NCBI GenBank assembly: GCA_000226015.1
Contig: JH153292.1
Span: 90,627 to 136,490, forward strand
Reading direction: 5' to 3'
DNA: 45,864 bases
Origin: Mnemiopsis leidyi
Lineage: Eukaryota > Ctenophora > Tentaculata > Lobata > Bolinopsidae
This document shows positions 12,201 to 20,507 of this stretch, in pieces. Every line of letters starts with the position of its first letter. The first letter of the stretch is position 1. Position numbers and translations under genes: made by a program. Below the pieces are notes generated by a model. The model worked only from the letters and a program-made list of their open reading frames with translations, was not told where the DNA came from and searched no databases.

Positions 12201-15200
12201 TCTGGCCGGTCCCAACAGGTCAGTTACAACATTCTGGAATCTGGATAGCAATTATTTTGTCGTGTTTTGTTATATCTCCGTATATGTTGTTGTATCTCTG
12301 TATATGATTTTTTCTATCTGAATTTTTCTTATGTTCGAGTCTGAAGTACAAGAGTATTAAGCTATATTATAGTTTATACTTCCTGTTTCAGCACTATTCA
12401 AGGTCCGTTCCATGCCCTGGAAGGTTCTAGAAAACTTCTGTCCCTCCTGGAATCCGTTTGTAAGATGGAAGTAGGGACCTACGTTCCTCTCGAACTGAAC
12501 TACTTTGACTCGGAGAAACTAGAATTGTTGCTAAAACAACATCACTACAAAGAGGGTGGATTGTCTCTGGTCAATGTTGTTTCCCTCCATAAGACTCTTC
12601 AGAGCGAACTAAACTTAGTTTCTAATAACAACATTCCCATCGCACAGCGCAATGAAATTAATGAGGTGAGTTGTTAATTCCGGTTCGTTGCGTGGATTAG
12701 ATGCTTTGTGTTTAGAGTATGTACACTACCTACACTGTTGAGAGTGCCTAAAATTTTTTCTACTTTACTTTTTTGCCGAAGGCAAAAAAGTAAAGTAGAT
12801 GGTTTAAAGTGGTCGGATTTTGGGGTGGGTGGGTGGGTAGGTAGGTAAATTTCATGGTGTCTGGTGTAACAGATGAAAACACCTGTTAAACTCCGCAAGA
12901 CGTTCGTTACCACGTGAACGCAGCTTTCGAGGCTAGAAAGCTTGCTCCTACGCAAAGTTATTTGCTTAAGAAATTTCTTGGTCCAAAACGTGCAATTGCG
13001 CGATGCTACTTGGACCACATTTGCCGCTCAACTGACCAACATCACGCAGACGGTAGATCTTTGTAAAACAAGAACTGTCGGTAAATGGGATTGCATAATG
13101 ATAAACGTAAAAGCGGTCGGATTGGCGGAAAACGAACAAAAGGTGCGGACAGCTAAAAACTTGTATGGTTCACTGTCAACTGTCAAGATGCAATGGTTAT
13201 ACAAATTGATAAAAGATAATTCAGACAATTAATATAAAGTTAGGTACTATAGTCGTACCAAAGAAAACTGAACTTGTAACAAGCACGAACGCAACTACAC
13301 TCAGTGGACAGTGGTGTCAAATATTGCGCGCAAACAGTAAACACTCAACATGATGAACGAAATAAATTCAGGTGAAATGCGCCCATGTGCAGAATTCAAC
13401 GCGCAGCAAGTCTTGGCACGAATTCCGCGCAAATTTATCTGCACGATTTTATTATTCCTTTGCCTTTGGTTCGTGTTGCGTGCAAGTAAGTTAATGGCCT
13501 TCCGTCGTATAACGTATCGCCGAAATTATGACAAAACATCAACGCNNNNNNNNNNCGTCGTATAACGTATCGCCGAAATTATGACAAAACATCAACGCCT
13601 AATATTTTAGACCTTGAGTAATGATCAGCTGTTACTATTTGAGTTGAAATTGTTATCACAAACTGCTTAGTTATAATATATATCTGCACCGTCGATAAAT
13701 TTATCTTAGTCCTGGTTGTAAACAGGTACAGGTCCTTAAATCTTTACAGCTGACATTTTATTTATCACATTACAATTAGTTACGATAAAATTGGTCATTC
13801 TTTTTAACTTTACGGCCGATATTATCACACTCACAGTAACCGCTCATAGTTATAATTTCTCAATCGGAATTGAGACGGATATTGTCGAGATTAAACGGTC
13901 TGGCATTCTTTGAGGTACAATTTTCGGGTACAACCGTGACATGACAGATATGATGTCAGTATATTTTATATCTTAGACACAGTCACAATTGCTTTTAACA
14001 CAAGTTAATCTCATATCCGCATAGTAGTTGCTGTACAATTAAAGAGATGGAAATCTAGCGTCCGCCTGAGACCTAACCAAGCGGGCGCAATTCTTGTTTA
14101 AGTGATACTTAGTTTGTACCCGGCCAGGTCCTAATTCCGCCACTTCCTCCAGGAGATAAAGTCTATTCTGAACAACACAGTAGAGCGGAACACAATCCGA
14201 CGCAATATAAGTCTGAAACGTGCTGCGTTTGACGCTTGGCGGCAGGTGGTGGAGGTTATGATCGTGGGCTGCAACAAGGAGCTTGTTCCCTCCCGCCAGA
14301 CCCTCCTGGTGGAGCTGACGCAGGCTATCCTGGCTAGGTCACGTGATGGCCAGCCTCTGTCTGGCCTGCTATCTTCTGCTAGTGGGTGTGTCGTCCTTCT
14401 TATCCAGCAGCTCAGATACACTTCACAGATCCCCAACACTGACATAGTTCTGTAAGTAGTGGTGTGGAGTTTGCCTGGTAACTTTTTGTGATATGCTCGA
14501 ATATCTCTCTTGGTTTTGATCTTGTTTAAAACATCAGTATTCCAATAATCGCGACTGTCTGATGAGATTTCAATTTATGTAAAATACTAACGAAACCTAC
14601 GAGACTAACCTACTATATAATCCCAGGGAAGGAGCGGACCCACTTCCACCAGGCCTACTTCAGACCATGACCCGCAACTTGGTAGAAGCGATCATCCAGT
14701 GTGGCGGCAACATGCAGCAAGCTCGCGCACACCTCTACGCCGCGCTCCTACACTGCCTCAAGATGTCCGTCAGTAACGACACTACCGATGTGAAACTGGG
14801 AGGTGCTATAGCTCAGGGTTACCAGATCGTAGATAGTGACAGTTTGGCGGTCCTGTGTTCCTACGGGGACATCTTCATTGAGTCGCTGTGTAAGGACGCT
14901 TCCAAAGGTCATGGTGTGACAAAGGTAGGTTGGGATATTTCGCTAACTGTTGTTTTATACTAACTAGATAAAAATAATTATTATCAGTAACGTACATATT
15001 AACTTCTTCAACTTTTTATGTAATTTAAGTGCCACAAGTTTTGAAAATCACCAATACTCACTTTGTGCAGATTCTAGCGTTCTCACTACTTTCCATCATC
15101 TTGGGAGCAGACGCATACCAGAACTGGTTAAAACATCTCAACAGTAAGGGATATCTAAAACACTTTATTGAGTCAATCAACACAGATAACCAGAACTTGC

Positions 15201-17697
15201 TAATGGGCCTCTCTTCCGACAACATCAAACCTTTGTTCATCTACGAAGCAAAACTGGTTGGTTTAAATATTTGCCTTGGCTTACTTTCACCTTTTTTAGT
15301 CTGTTACTTCTGATTCTAATTATTGGTAAAATGTAATAAATTGTTCAATTAGCGAAATCCTGGGTGGAGGGTTAAATTCAATATTCAGCCCAATCAATGT
15401 CTCCTCTCGCAGCTAATTTCTTCCCTCCAGGCGTTCCTGGCCCAGATTGCTCAGACAGAGGCTGGAGCCACGACACTTCTAGAAGCAGGGATAATACCGA
15501 GACTTTCAGAACTGTCAATTCTTCACCAACTTCCCTTCTCCTCCGAGCTGTACAAACAGCACCTGCTCATCCAGCCGGTCTTTACACTACTGACGTCATT
15601 GCTGACGTCACTAGGCAGTAAACACGTGATCGCTAACAGACAGGTTACTTTGCTGACCATACTTATTACTAAGTTTTTCGTGTTAAGTTAGAAACCTGAG
15701 ATAAACCTGTACTTTGTCTACACCGACTAAGGTCCGGTCATGAAATTCCCATTCTTCGCCCAGGCATCCCATCTAGTATGCGTACACTCGGAGTTGATAT
15801 CGAGTATAGTGAAGTTTAGTTTGGGAGAGGAGCGGACTAAGGAGGACTACCAGGATCTGTGTGTCGTGACGTCACTTCTCGCCTGGTTACGTGCTCACCA
15901 ACATGATCTGGTGAGTTGGCGAAATTTTGTCTGTCTCGATCTAACAAGTATCACTTATATTCAACTCTTACCAAGTATTCTAGCCTAGAATATTTTCTTC
16001 ACTGTTGACATTGCCGAAGATCTCGAAAAGAAAACCCTCTTTTCAGCACGACGAGGATGTAGCAGTGAGTATACAACTACAAAGTACTGGTACTCAACTT
16101 CAGAGACACCTCATCAACCTCCTACACACTCTGCCCCTACCGGGAAAGTGTACTTCTGCCGACACGGTCAGTTTTTATTGTCACCAAATTAATGCGAGTC
16201 ACTGGAATACTTTTAGAAACAAAGTCTGTTAATATCACGAATACTAGCAAATCTCAAAATTTTTAGTTTAAACTAATATTCTAATGAAAAATATTGCGCA
16301 GGACCTAGAAGTACAGACGATAAAACTGCAGATATTGACTAATGTAGTTGCCTACTGTGTGTCTGCTATGGGAACTTCTAGTGTCATACACGCCGTTTTC
16401 TCTGCTGAACTTGGTAAGTGTCCACGCTTAGTCGCAGACCTCTTGCTGTTATTCTTATAAAATGCTTATATTACACCGAAAATGATAACTTTAAGAGTTC
16501 GGATGGAATGTTGACCATAATCAATAGACAAAAGATAATGAGAAACAGTCTTCCAAAACATTGTAATTCTCAGGGACTAAAAAGGGAAGCAACCTGAACT
16601 TGCTGATCGGTTTACTACAGAAAGGTTTAGAGGCCTCCTCTCATCACTCAGACGCATACAGTCAGCTTATACACAAGGTTAGTCGAGGAACCGTAAGTAT
16701 TGCCTAAGTGCGTCAGTTACATGATCACTAAAGCTGATAATGCCACATAGCCCCCTAAACTAACACCTACTTACCCCCGCAGGCACTACACGTTAACCAA
16801 CTCAGTACAGAGGAACAAAGAGAGCTAGCAAGCTCGATAGCCCCGGACACTGACAAATGCAGCGCCGTACAGCGAGCTAAGTACGCCGAACTTCGTCTGG
16901 AGCAGCTAGCTGACACTAAAGATAGGGAGCTGTCTTTGTATACTCAACTTATTGAGAACCTGGTCTACTTGCTGTGGCGACATGTCCAGTATTACACGGT
17001 CTATTGTAAAGATCCTACTGAGGGCGCGGGAGGGGAGCCCCTGCCCAAGAAGTTACTGTCAGCTAACCATGATTACATCAAAAATGTAAGTTTTGTTTCG
17101 GATTTAGGAGGTCTGTATCATAGTTTTGAAACTGAGACAAGAAAATTCATGTTAAGGACGACTTTTGTTTTCGGTATTTCAGTATTGAATTCTTTCAGCT
17201 AACAAAAGAGCTACCGCTACATCTTACGGACCCTCTTTTAAAGAAAATTGTTGATTTTTGCTCGGTAAGTTTGTCTAATTCAATTCAAACTTCTTTTTAT
17301 AACCGACAAAGCGTGCGATTACAATTCTAGAATTCCGTGATTTGTCCACAAACGTCTATTTGTATAGAAAGAGAATCGTGATACTACTTTAATCGTGCAG
17401 TATGATCTAATACGGCCAGTTTAAACATGACATCGCCCATCTATAAATAGCAACAATCCTTACTACAGATCCACTGAGGCGGGCGTTTATTCAATCTCAT
17501 CCGAATTTATTTCTCAGTTTACACGTTTAGTAGTGACGTAAACAATCGTCACAAGACTTTGTGGTCACGCTCATACTATCGGATTATCTAGCACGTGCTC
17601 TAACGAAATCTAATTTCAGAGCAAGACCTCGACTAGCATGACATCGTCATTTACTTCTGCTCTCGTACGGCGAGTACGTAAACTCTTGACAGCTTAG
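266..17697 (+). CDS. NUP205: Nuclear pore complex protein Nup205, C-terminal two thirds (21 exons, 5' end outside window)
   Basis: Inner-ring scaffold nucleoporin of the Nup93 complex, an alpha-solenoid that shapes the pore channel. I joined exons by similarity to vertebrate NUP205 and GT-AG borders: 266-466, 689-816, 8016-8225, 9442-9588, 9748-9989, 10121-10308, 10414-10563, 10641-10835, 12023-12218, 12392-12665, 14153-14451, 14627-14924, 15071-15256, 15413-15643, 15764-15910, 16047-16166, 16302-16413, 16574-16677, 16783-17085, 17199-17264, 17620-17697. All phases agree and give about 1,290 residues. Landmarks: SLWQQLEATQILPTV (exon 2), GCKRTCLH (exon 8), RYLRSTYDFF (exon 9), LLWRHVQYY (exon 19) and the conserved C-terminus ALVRRVRKLL just before the stop. 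The first exon corresponds to roughly residue 560 of the human protein, so the N-terminal third lies upstream. Most introns are 80-350 bases, but those at 817, 8226, 10836 and 12666 are 1.2-7.2 kb and hold other elements. Family assignment is firm; single exon edges are inference. Confidence 0.96.
478..632. repeat. 51-bp tandem repeat (about 3 copies) in a NUP205 intron
   Basis: Three copies of a 51-base unit start near 478, 529 and 580 (each begins tttactttgt and contains ttatgttgcaaggcg). The array starts about ten bases after the donor at 467 and fills most of the 222-base intron. Because 51 is divisible by three, overlapping frames stay open and look like a repetitive peptide. The flanking exons join in phase without it. 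Confidence 0.9.
1104..1936 (-). mobile_element. Degenerate LINE (reverse-transcriptase C-terminal part)
   Basis: The minus strand encodes broken fragments typical of the C-terminal part of non-LTR retrotransposon ORF2. The block at 1682-1936 contains VKSIGVL, QLRNLR and KLDYCNGLL. The reading continues out of frame as YGLPDYQIKRIQEVQN near 1620-1680. The block at 1181-1453 contains SFSYAAPLVSNILPYNLRT and FKKQPKTFLFERAF. Frame changes and stops separate the blocks, so the copy is dead and 5'-truncated. A (TTTA)n-like run at 1104-1132 sits where the 3' tail would be. CR1/L2/jockey-like affinity is inferred from these motifs only. Confidence 0.8.
1937..3063. other. Intron sequence, no feature seen
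   Basis: AT-rich part of the large NUP205 intron. Apart from an 18-base direct duplication (aatttaagtacataata, near 2537-2575), I see no coding, RNA or repeat structure here. Confidence 0.5.
3064..3545. repeat. Degenerate long-period tandem repeat
   Basis: Four diverged copies of a block that reads roughly: gggctt..., a phrase like gactgtcacca, gat(t)cg.cgtcaaattttac, gtctaacttttct, then a purine-rich link to the next gtcaattagggctt. Copies centre near 3110, 3250, 3370 and 3490, with a spacing of about 110-140 bases. The copies are too diverged for an exact unit. No open frame spans them. Confidence 0.6.
3560..6125. other. Intron sequence upstream of the nested GPCR, no feature seen
   Basis: AT-rich, with no frame longer than about 70 codons that has a recognisable product. 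The promoter and any 5' untranslated exon of the nested GPCR gene should lie in the right-hand part, but I cannot point to a specific element. Confidence 0.45.
6126..7373 (+). CDS. Rhodopsin-class G protein-coupled receptor, orphan, nested in a NUP205 intron
   Basis: Single-exon seven-transmembrane receptor. The open frame begins at 6126 (415 residues), but the start at 6321 is more likely. It gives 350 residues with a short extracellular N-terminus carrying NAT and NDT glycosylation sequons, and a good splice acceptor (tcctcccag) lies twelve bases before it. From residue 66 of the long frame: TM1 has the GNS motif, TM2 has IAFAD, and the TM3 cysteine (GDILC) can pair with the extracellular-loop-2 cysteine (FFRCEG). 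TM6 has CSYLPY in place of CWxPY, and TM7 has NPVIY. The Glu/Asp-Arg-Tyr motif after TM3 is replaced by VSKLHCLLFPL. The opsin lysine is absent from TM7. The ligand cannot be told. The gene lies in the same orientation as its host inside the intron 817-8015. What is sure is the family; the start and a possible 5' untranslated intron are inference. Confidence 0.88.
   Translation: MQFILSHIFALLFELVKPKTRRLAFTLDKYQCCLRYFIDMPCVCSHFIFTRFHVDYVIFLPAVEEMSLNATNDTLEIDWDNVPSSVAERFFIGLWCLACITFALLGNSMVLISSIKYNAIKLDNISIALIQNIAFADMGYAVYVTTVLMSVIENKWILGDILCSVTNYMHLFFGISEIYLICVFNVSKLHCLLFPLQARHRSRTTGHLFALGVWCIMPIFYILPAQLLTGRKEVFRLTFFRCEGYFTVPGKFTTIFPFLSVLFFILLPMLVVLIAIIWLLQYVRKVQSLQRQSIITLLLISLCYFCSYLPYGIFFIIRTFFRRVAFLRAIRFHYYRFGLYMCYLNFSANPVIYIVSVKSYKEFLVKKWSRVRVQVGGVISMATWPTSSSSSREKNSSVRCNPAHTDHARTVVAKE
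7374..8015. other. Remainder of the large NUP205 intron
   Basis: AT-rich 3' flank of the GPCR. An ATTAAA at 7569-7574 could serve as its poly(A) signal, though this is weak. Nothing else is seen before the NUP205 acceptor at 8014-8015. Confidence 0.4.
8277..8349 (+). tRNA. tRNA-Ala (AGC)
   Basis: 73 bases fold as a full cloverleaf. The acceptor stem GGGGAAC pairs with GTTCTCC, followed by discriminator A. The anticodon stem CTCGC/GCGAG encloses TTAGCAT, with anticodon AGC. The T arm is CCGGG/CCCGG. Internal Pol III promoter boxes are visible (A box TAGCTCAAATGG; B box GGATCGATGCC). No CCA is encoded and a T-run follows at 8358. It lies inside a NUP205 intron, on the host's strand. Confidence 0.97.
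8666..8738 (-). tRNA. tRNA-Ala (AGC), inverted identical copy
   Basis: All 73 bases are identical to the copy at 8277-8349, but on the opposite strand and 316 bases away. The similarity extends a few bases into the 3' flank (GTCAAT then a T-run terminator), as expected of a duplicated gene. Same NUP205 intron, antisense to the host. Confidence 0.97.
8739..9441. other. Rest of the tRNA-bearing NUP205 intron
   Basis: No open frame, repeat or RNA gene recognised between the second tRNA gene and the acceptor at 9440-9441. Confidence 0.45.
10836..12022. other. NUP205 intron with a 9-bp GC-rich microsatellite
   Basis: The only distinct structure is a run at about 11090-11133 built from the 9-base unit CGTGGTCGT, plus a short palindrome ggccgcgaagcggcc near 11001-11015. 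The rest is AT-rich with no product. Confidence 0.6.
12760..12798. repeat. Perfect 18-bp inverted repeat with a 3-base loop
   Basis: The left arm CTACTTTACTTTTTTGCC (12760-12777) and right arm (12781-12798) are exact reverse complements around GAA. It lies in the NUP205 intron 12666-14152 and is followed 24 bases later by a G-run array. Confidence 0.95.
12822..12851 (+). repeat. G-rich tract with G-quadruplex potential
   Basis: GGGGTGGGTGGGTGGG, then taggtaggt. Four G-runs of three or more with one-base loops satisfy the usual quadruplex rule, on the strand that would be in the NUP205 pre-mRNA. Confidence 0.75.
12852..14152. other. Remainder of a NUP205 intron containing a 10-base gap
   Basis: A 96-codon open frame at 12942-13232 resembles nothing I know. 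No other feature is seen apart from the gap and its flanking duplication. Confidence 0.4.
13503..13598. repeat. 43-bp perfect direct repeat flanking a 10-N gap
   Basis: Positions 13503-13545 and 13556-13598 are identical (both begin cgtcgtataacg and end catcaacgc), with ten N between them. This is the pattern left when two overlapping contig ends are placed next to each other instead of being merged. Confidence 0.95.
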
Positions 17698-18395
17698 TCG
17701 AGTTTTCTGAAAAAACTTTTGTTTTCGGAGATTCCTTGTTTTGACTTGTTGATGGGAATAACTGCAATGCTATTTTTAAGTTTTAAGACTATTTGACTCG
17801 TTGGACGTGGACGACTTACATGATTTGAAAATAGCTTTTTTACATATTTTTACAATTTACCTTTGCCATTGTGAAATACGGGAGTGTTTGATTTTTCTTA
17901 TTCCGTACAAAGACATAATTGATAATTATGCCATTTATTCGAAAGTTAGGAGTTTATTTTATGATTAAATAGGTTGACACTTAACCAAGCCGACCGAATC
18001 AAGCGTTGTCACTGTTTCAGTGCGTGCGCGCCACGCTGCACTCGAATTAACGCCTATTGCTAGTTTACGGTGCTCAAAAAGCAAAATATAAGAATAAAAC
18101 TAATTAGGCGGCCGCGCCTTCCAGCAGAATGTAATAGTTTTTGTTGCTACCGAACATGGTCATTTGAATATTCAATTATAGGACACTGATTGCTTGCCAG
18201 GGCACTGGGTAATGGCTAACTGGATATAACTGTCATACCATTCAGTAGGTAATCTTTATAACAGAAATTCGTTCTTGATGTTTTAAACTTTGAAAACTTT
18301 GAACTAACTTATACACTCACTAAAATAAAACTGATCAAACAATAAATTACATGCTTATCAAATCATAGAACTATTTCAATCAAGGAACTGTAAGA
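17698..18395. other. NUP205 3' untranslated and convergent intergenic region
   Basis: An AATAAA at about 18091-18096 and another at 18396 are candidates for NUP205 3' end formation. No open frame or repeat is recognised. Confidence 0.5.
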
Positions 18396-18408
18396 AATAA
18401 AATTTATT
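18396..18408. terminator. Back-to-back poly(A) signals of convergent genes
   Basis: AATAAA on the plus strand at 18396-18401 (for NUP205, 699 bases past its stop) is followed one base later by TTTATT at 18403-18408, which is AATAAA on the minus strand (for the carrier gene, 145 bases past its stop). Confidence 0.55.
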
Positions 18409-18552
18409 ATTTAAAAGCAGGGAAGGGCCATTGAAATTTGATAATATGTAAAAGTAAATATCTAAAAAATTAATTCAATTTCCAGATACCCATCGCAAAG
18501 AATTTTGGTTTTTGATGTCTCATCAGATCAGCTATAAATAAATTTCACGGAT

Positions 18553-19524
18553 TTAAGAATCATCATTTCCTCTATTAAAGTATTCTTTAAGTCCCTCAAA
18601 CGTTGTAATGAATATGGCACAAGAAGGCAGGACCTTTATCATGCGAGGTGTAATTCCCACGTACAATCCCCTCAAACCGCCCGACTTGAAAGTACTTGCC
18701 AGTTGCTGAACCATTCCCGATTTACCAAAGTTCGAGTTGACCCCCACGTTTGATTGCAGTTGAGTCTTGGTCACCTCAAAGGGGTGAGATATGATGGCAG
18801 CCACCGTCCCGCCCACAACAGCTCCACCACAGTTACTGGTGAGCGTACCGTAGCCGCGTTTACTGAGCCTGACTTTGTACACCTCCTGGAGATACCAATA
18901 CACCACTGTAAAGGGAATGTCTCTGAAGAGTTGAGACTTAGAACCGTCCCAGAGAGATTTAACGCCGTTAGCTTTGATGTGTCTCGTGATAGAGTCTCGT
19001 AGTTTTGAGTATACTAGTTGTTGTTCGCTCTGTATTTTAGTGCGGACCAGCTCCAGGGGCGAGAACAAGCCGATGTTTGCACACCGAGATGTGATTCCCG
19101 CCAGCGACGGAACCAAGTTATGATACTTTTCTGAAAATTTAGTCCTCCCTTTCTCTCTCAAATAATCAAACATGGTGAAGTACATTGCGGCAGAGGGCAT
19201 GATCATAACCAGGGAAGGACCCAGACCGTTCCACAGCGCTGAGATTCCCTCGCTTCGGGAGATCTTTATAGCAGCATCGAACGCGCCGCTGTACATTTCC
19301 CGCTGGCACAGACCTCGGTAAACGACACGAGGGGAGTGCTCATATCCGCAACTCAGACAGACGTCCTTCAACACACCCTCACAGTACTGATAGAAACATG
19401 ATCTGTCGTGCTTGTGCAGGGTCTGTGCTATCATCCGCACTTTGATTACATCGAAGGGCGTGGCAACCAGGGCCACTATCAAACCACCAGAGGTGGTCGC
19501 GATCAGGTGTTCATGTGTTTTCAT
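18553..19524 (-). CDS. Mitochondrial carrier, SLC25A39/SLC25A40 type (glutathione importer)
   Basis: Complete 323-residue, intronless member of the mitochondrial solute carrier family. The three repeats carry the signature motifs PFDVIK, PLELVR and PFEVTK, each at the end of an odd-numbered helix. Full-length resemblance is to SLC25A39/40, which bring glutathione across the inner mitochondrial membrane (YEHSPRVV...FDAAIKI...LWNGLGPSLVM, SPLELVRTKIQS, FRDIPFTVVYWY). The matrix loop after helix 1 holds five cysteines at residues 43, 48, 56, 59 and 73. In vertebrate SLC25A39 a four-cysteine set in the equivalent loop binds an iron-sulfur cluster that couples stability to iron. The ATG at 19524 gives the usual short N-terminus before helix 1, as expected for a carrier without presequence. 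SLC25A39 and SLC25A40 are close paralogues and I cannot separate them. Confidence 0.93.
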   Translation of the reverse strand: MKTHEHLIATTSGGLIVALVATPFDVIKVRMIAQTLHKHDRSCFYQYCEGVLKDVCLSCGYEHSPRVVYRGLCQREMYSGAFDAAIKISRSEGISALWNGLGPSLVMIMPSAAMYFTMFDYLREKGRTKFSEKYHNLVPSLAGITSRCANIGLFSPLELVRTKIQSEQQLVYSKLRDSITRHIKANGVKSLWDGSKSQLFRDIPFTVVYWYLQEVYKVRLSKRGYGTLTSNCGGAVVGGTVAAIISHPFEVTKTQLQSNVGVNSNFGKSGMVQQLASTFKSGGLRGLYVGITPRMIKVLPSCAIFITTFEGLKEYFNRGNDDS

Positions 19525-19728
19525 TGCTCATCCCTGGGGCGAGTTAAAGTTACAATATGGTGCAGTGATGAGGAGAAGAAGATAAATGCTCCAGCACATT
19601 GATTTAGGAAGAAAATCGATATAATAGACAGGAGACTATGATAGACACAGAAATTAGGAAACATATTGTCAATAATTTGAATAGTTTGAACATGATTCAT
19701 AAATTAAAATTGGTTACCAACTAACTTA

Positions 19729-20119
19729 GGGGTCGTTCACATATGACGTCATCGCCTAGGGGGGAGAGGGTTTCCAAATGATGACGAGGGAGGAGGGGGG
19801 AGGGGTTTGGCCAATGATAATGATCATAGGATTATTTGAAAATTTTTGATTTCTTTTCAAAATTTTTTCAAAATTTTACTAAATCGGAAGGAAAATTTTT
19901 CTGATTCAGAAATCTTCTGAAATACTGTGTTTTTACCGACTTAGTATAAAAAAATTTCAAAAATGAATGCAAAAATCAAAGTTTTTCTGACTGTGATAAT
20001 GTCATTATGGTAATTTACCTCTGACATTTAGGGAGGTTTTGTCATAATGACGAATGATGACAGAGAGGGGAGGGTAAAAATTACCGAAAATTTGCTGACG
20101 TCATATTTGAACGACCCCT
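19729..20119. mobile_element. MITE-like element, copy 1 (complete)
   Basis: A 391-base element with terminal inverted repeats. The left end starts GGGGTCGTTCACATATGACG and the right end, read on the minus strand, starts GGGGTCGTTCAAATATGACG. Both ends are directly flanked by TTA (left 19726-19728, right 20120-20122), which fits the three-base target duplication of PIF/Harbinger elements. It has no coding capacity. A second copy in the opposite orientation lies at 37361-37756. Confidence 0.85.
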
Positions 20120-20460
20120 TAAACCAAACGACAAAATTTACACATCGCTATAAAAATTTCTAAACGATTAACTAACGCATCGATAAAAAACACTGAACTG
20201 AAAACGGTGGTAGGTAATAAAATAAAATACTGACAACAAAATTAAAACAATTTATCTTATTAGAAAACAGGTTGTCTGATGAAATTACAGGTTGTCGGTC
20301 ACAACAAAAATAATTAGGGTGAATAATACTAGTTCTCTATTGAATACATGATTCTATGAACTGGAAACAAAACATACCAACAAATTAACTTGTACGCATA
20401 ATTAACATGTTAAATAAATAACACTGGTTTCTTTGTCTAAAAAATTAAAAGAAAGAAATG

Positions 20461-20466
20461 TTTATT
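20461..20466 (-). terminator. Poly(A) signal of TDRD9
   Basis: TTTATT on the plus strand is AATAAA on the minus strand, 41 bases past the TDRD9 stop codon. Confidence 0.7.
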
Positions 20467-20507
20467 TGGTAAAAGATTGAAACGAGGCAGGACACAAATA
20501 TGAAATA

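Noticed and set aside
12942..13232. 96-codon frame in a NUP205 intron
   Set aside because: Composition is plausible but no family is recognised and no context supports it; kept only as a note on the intron.
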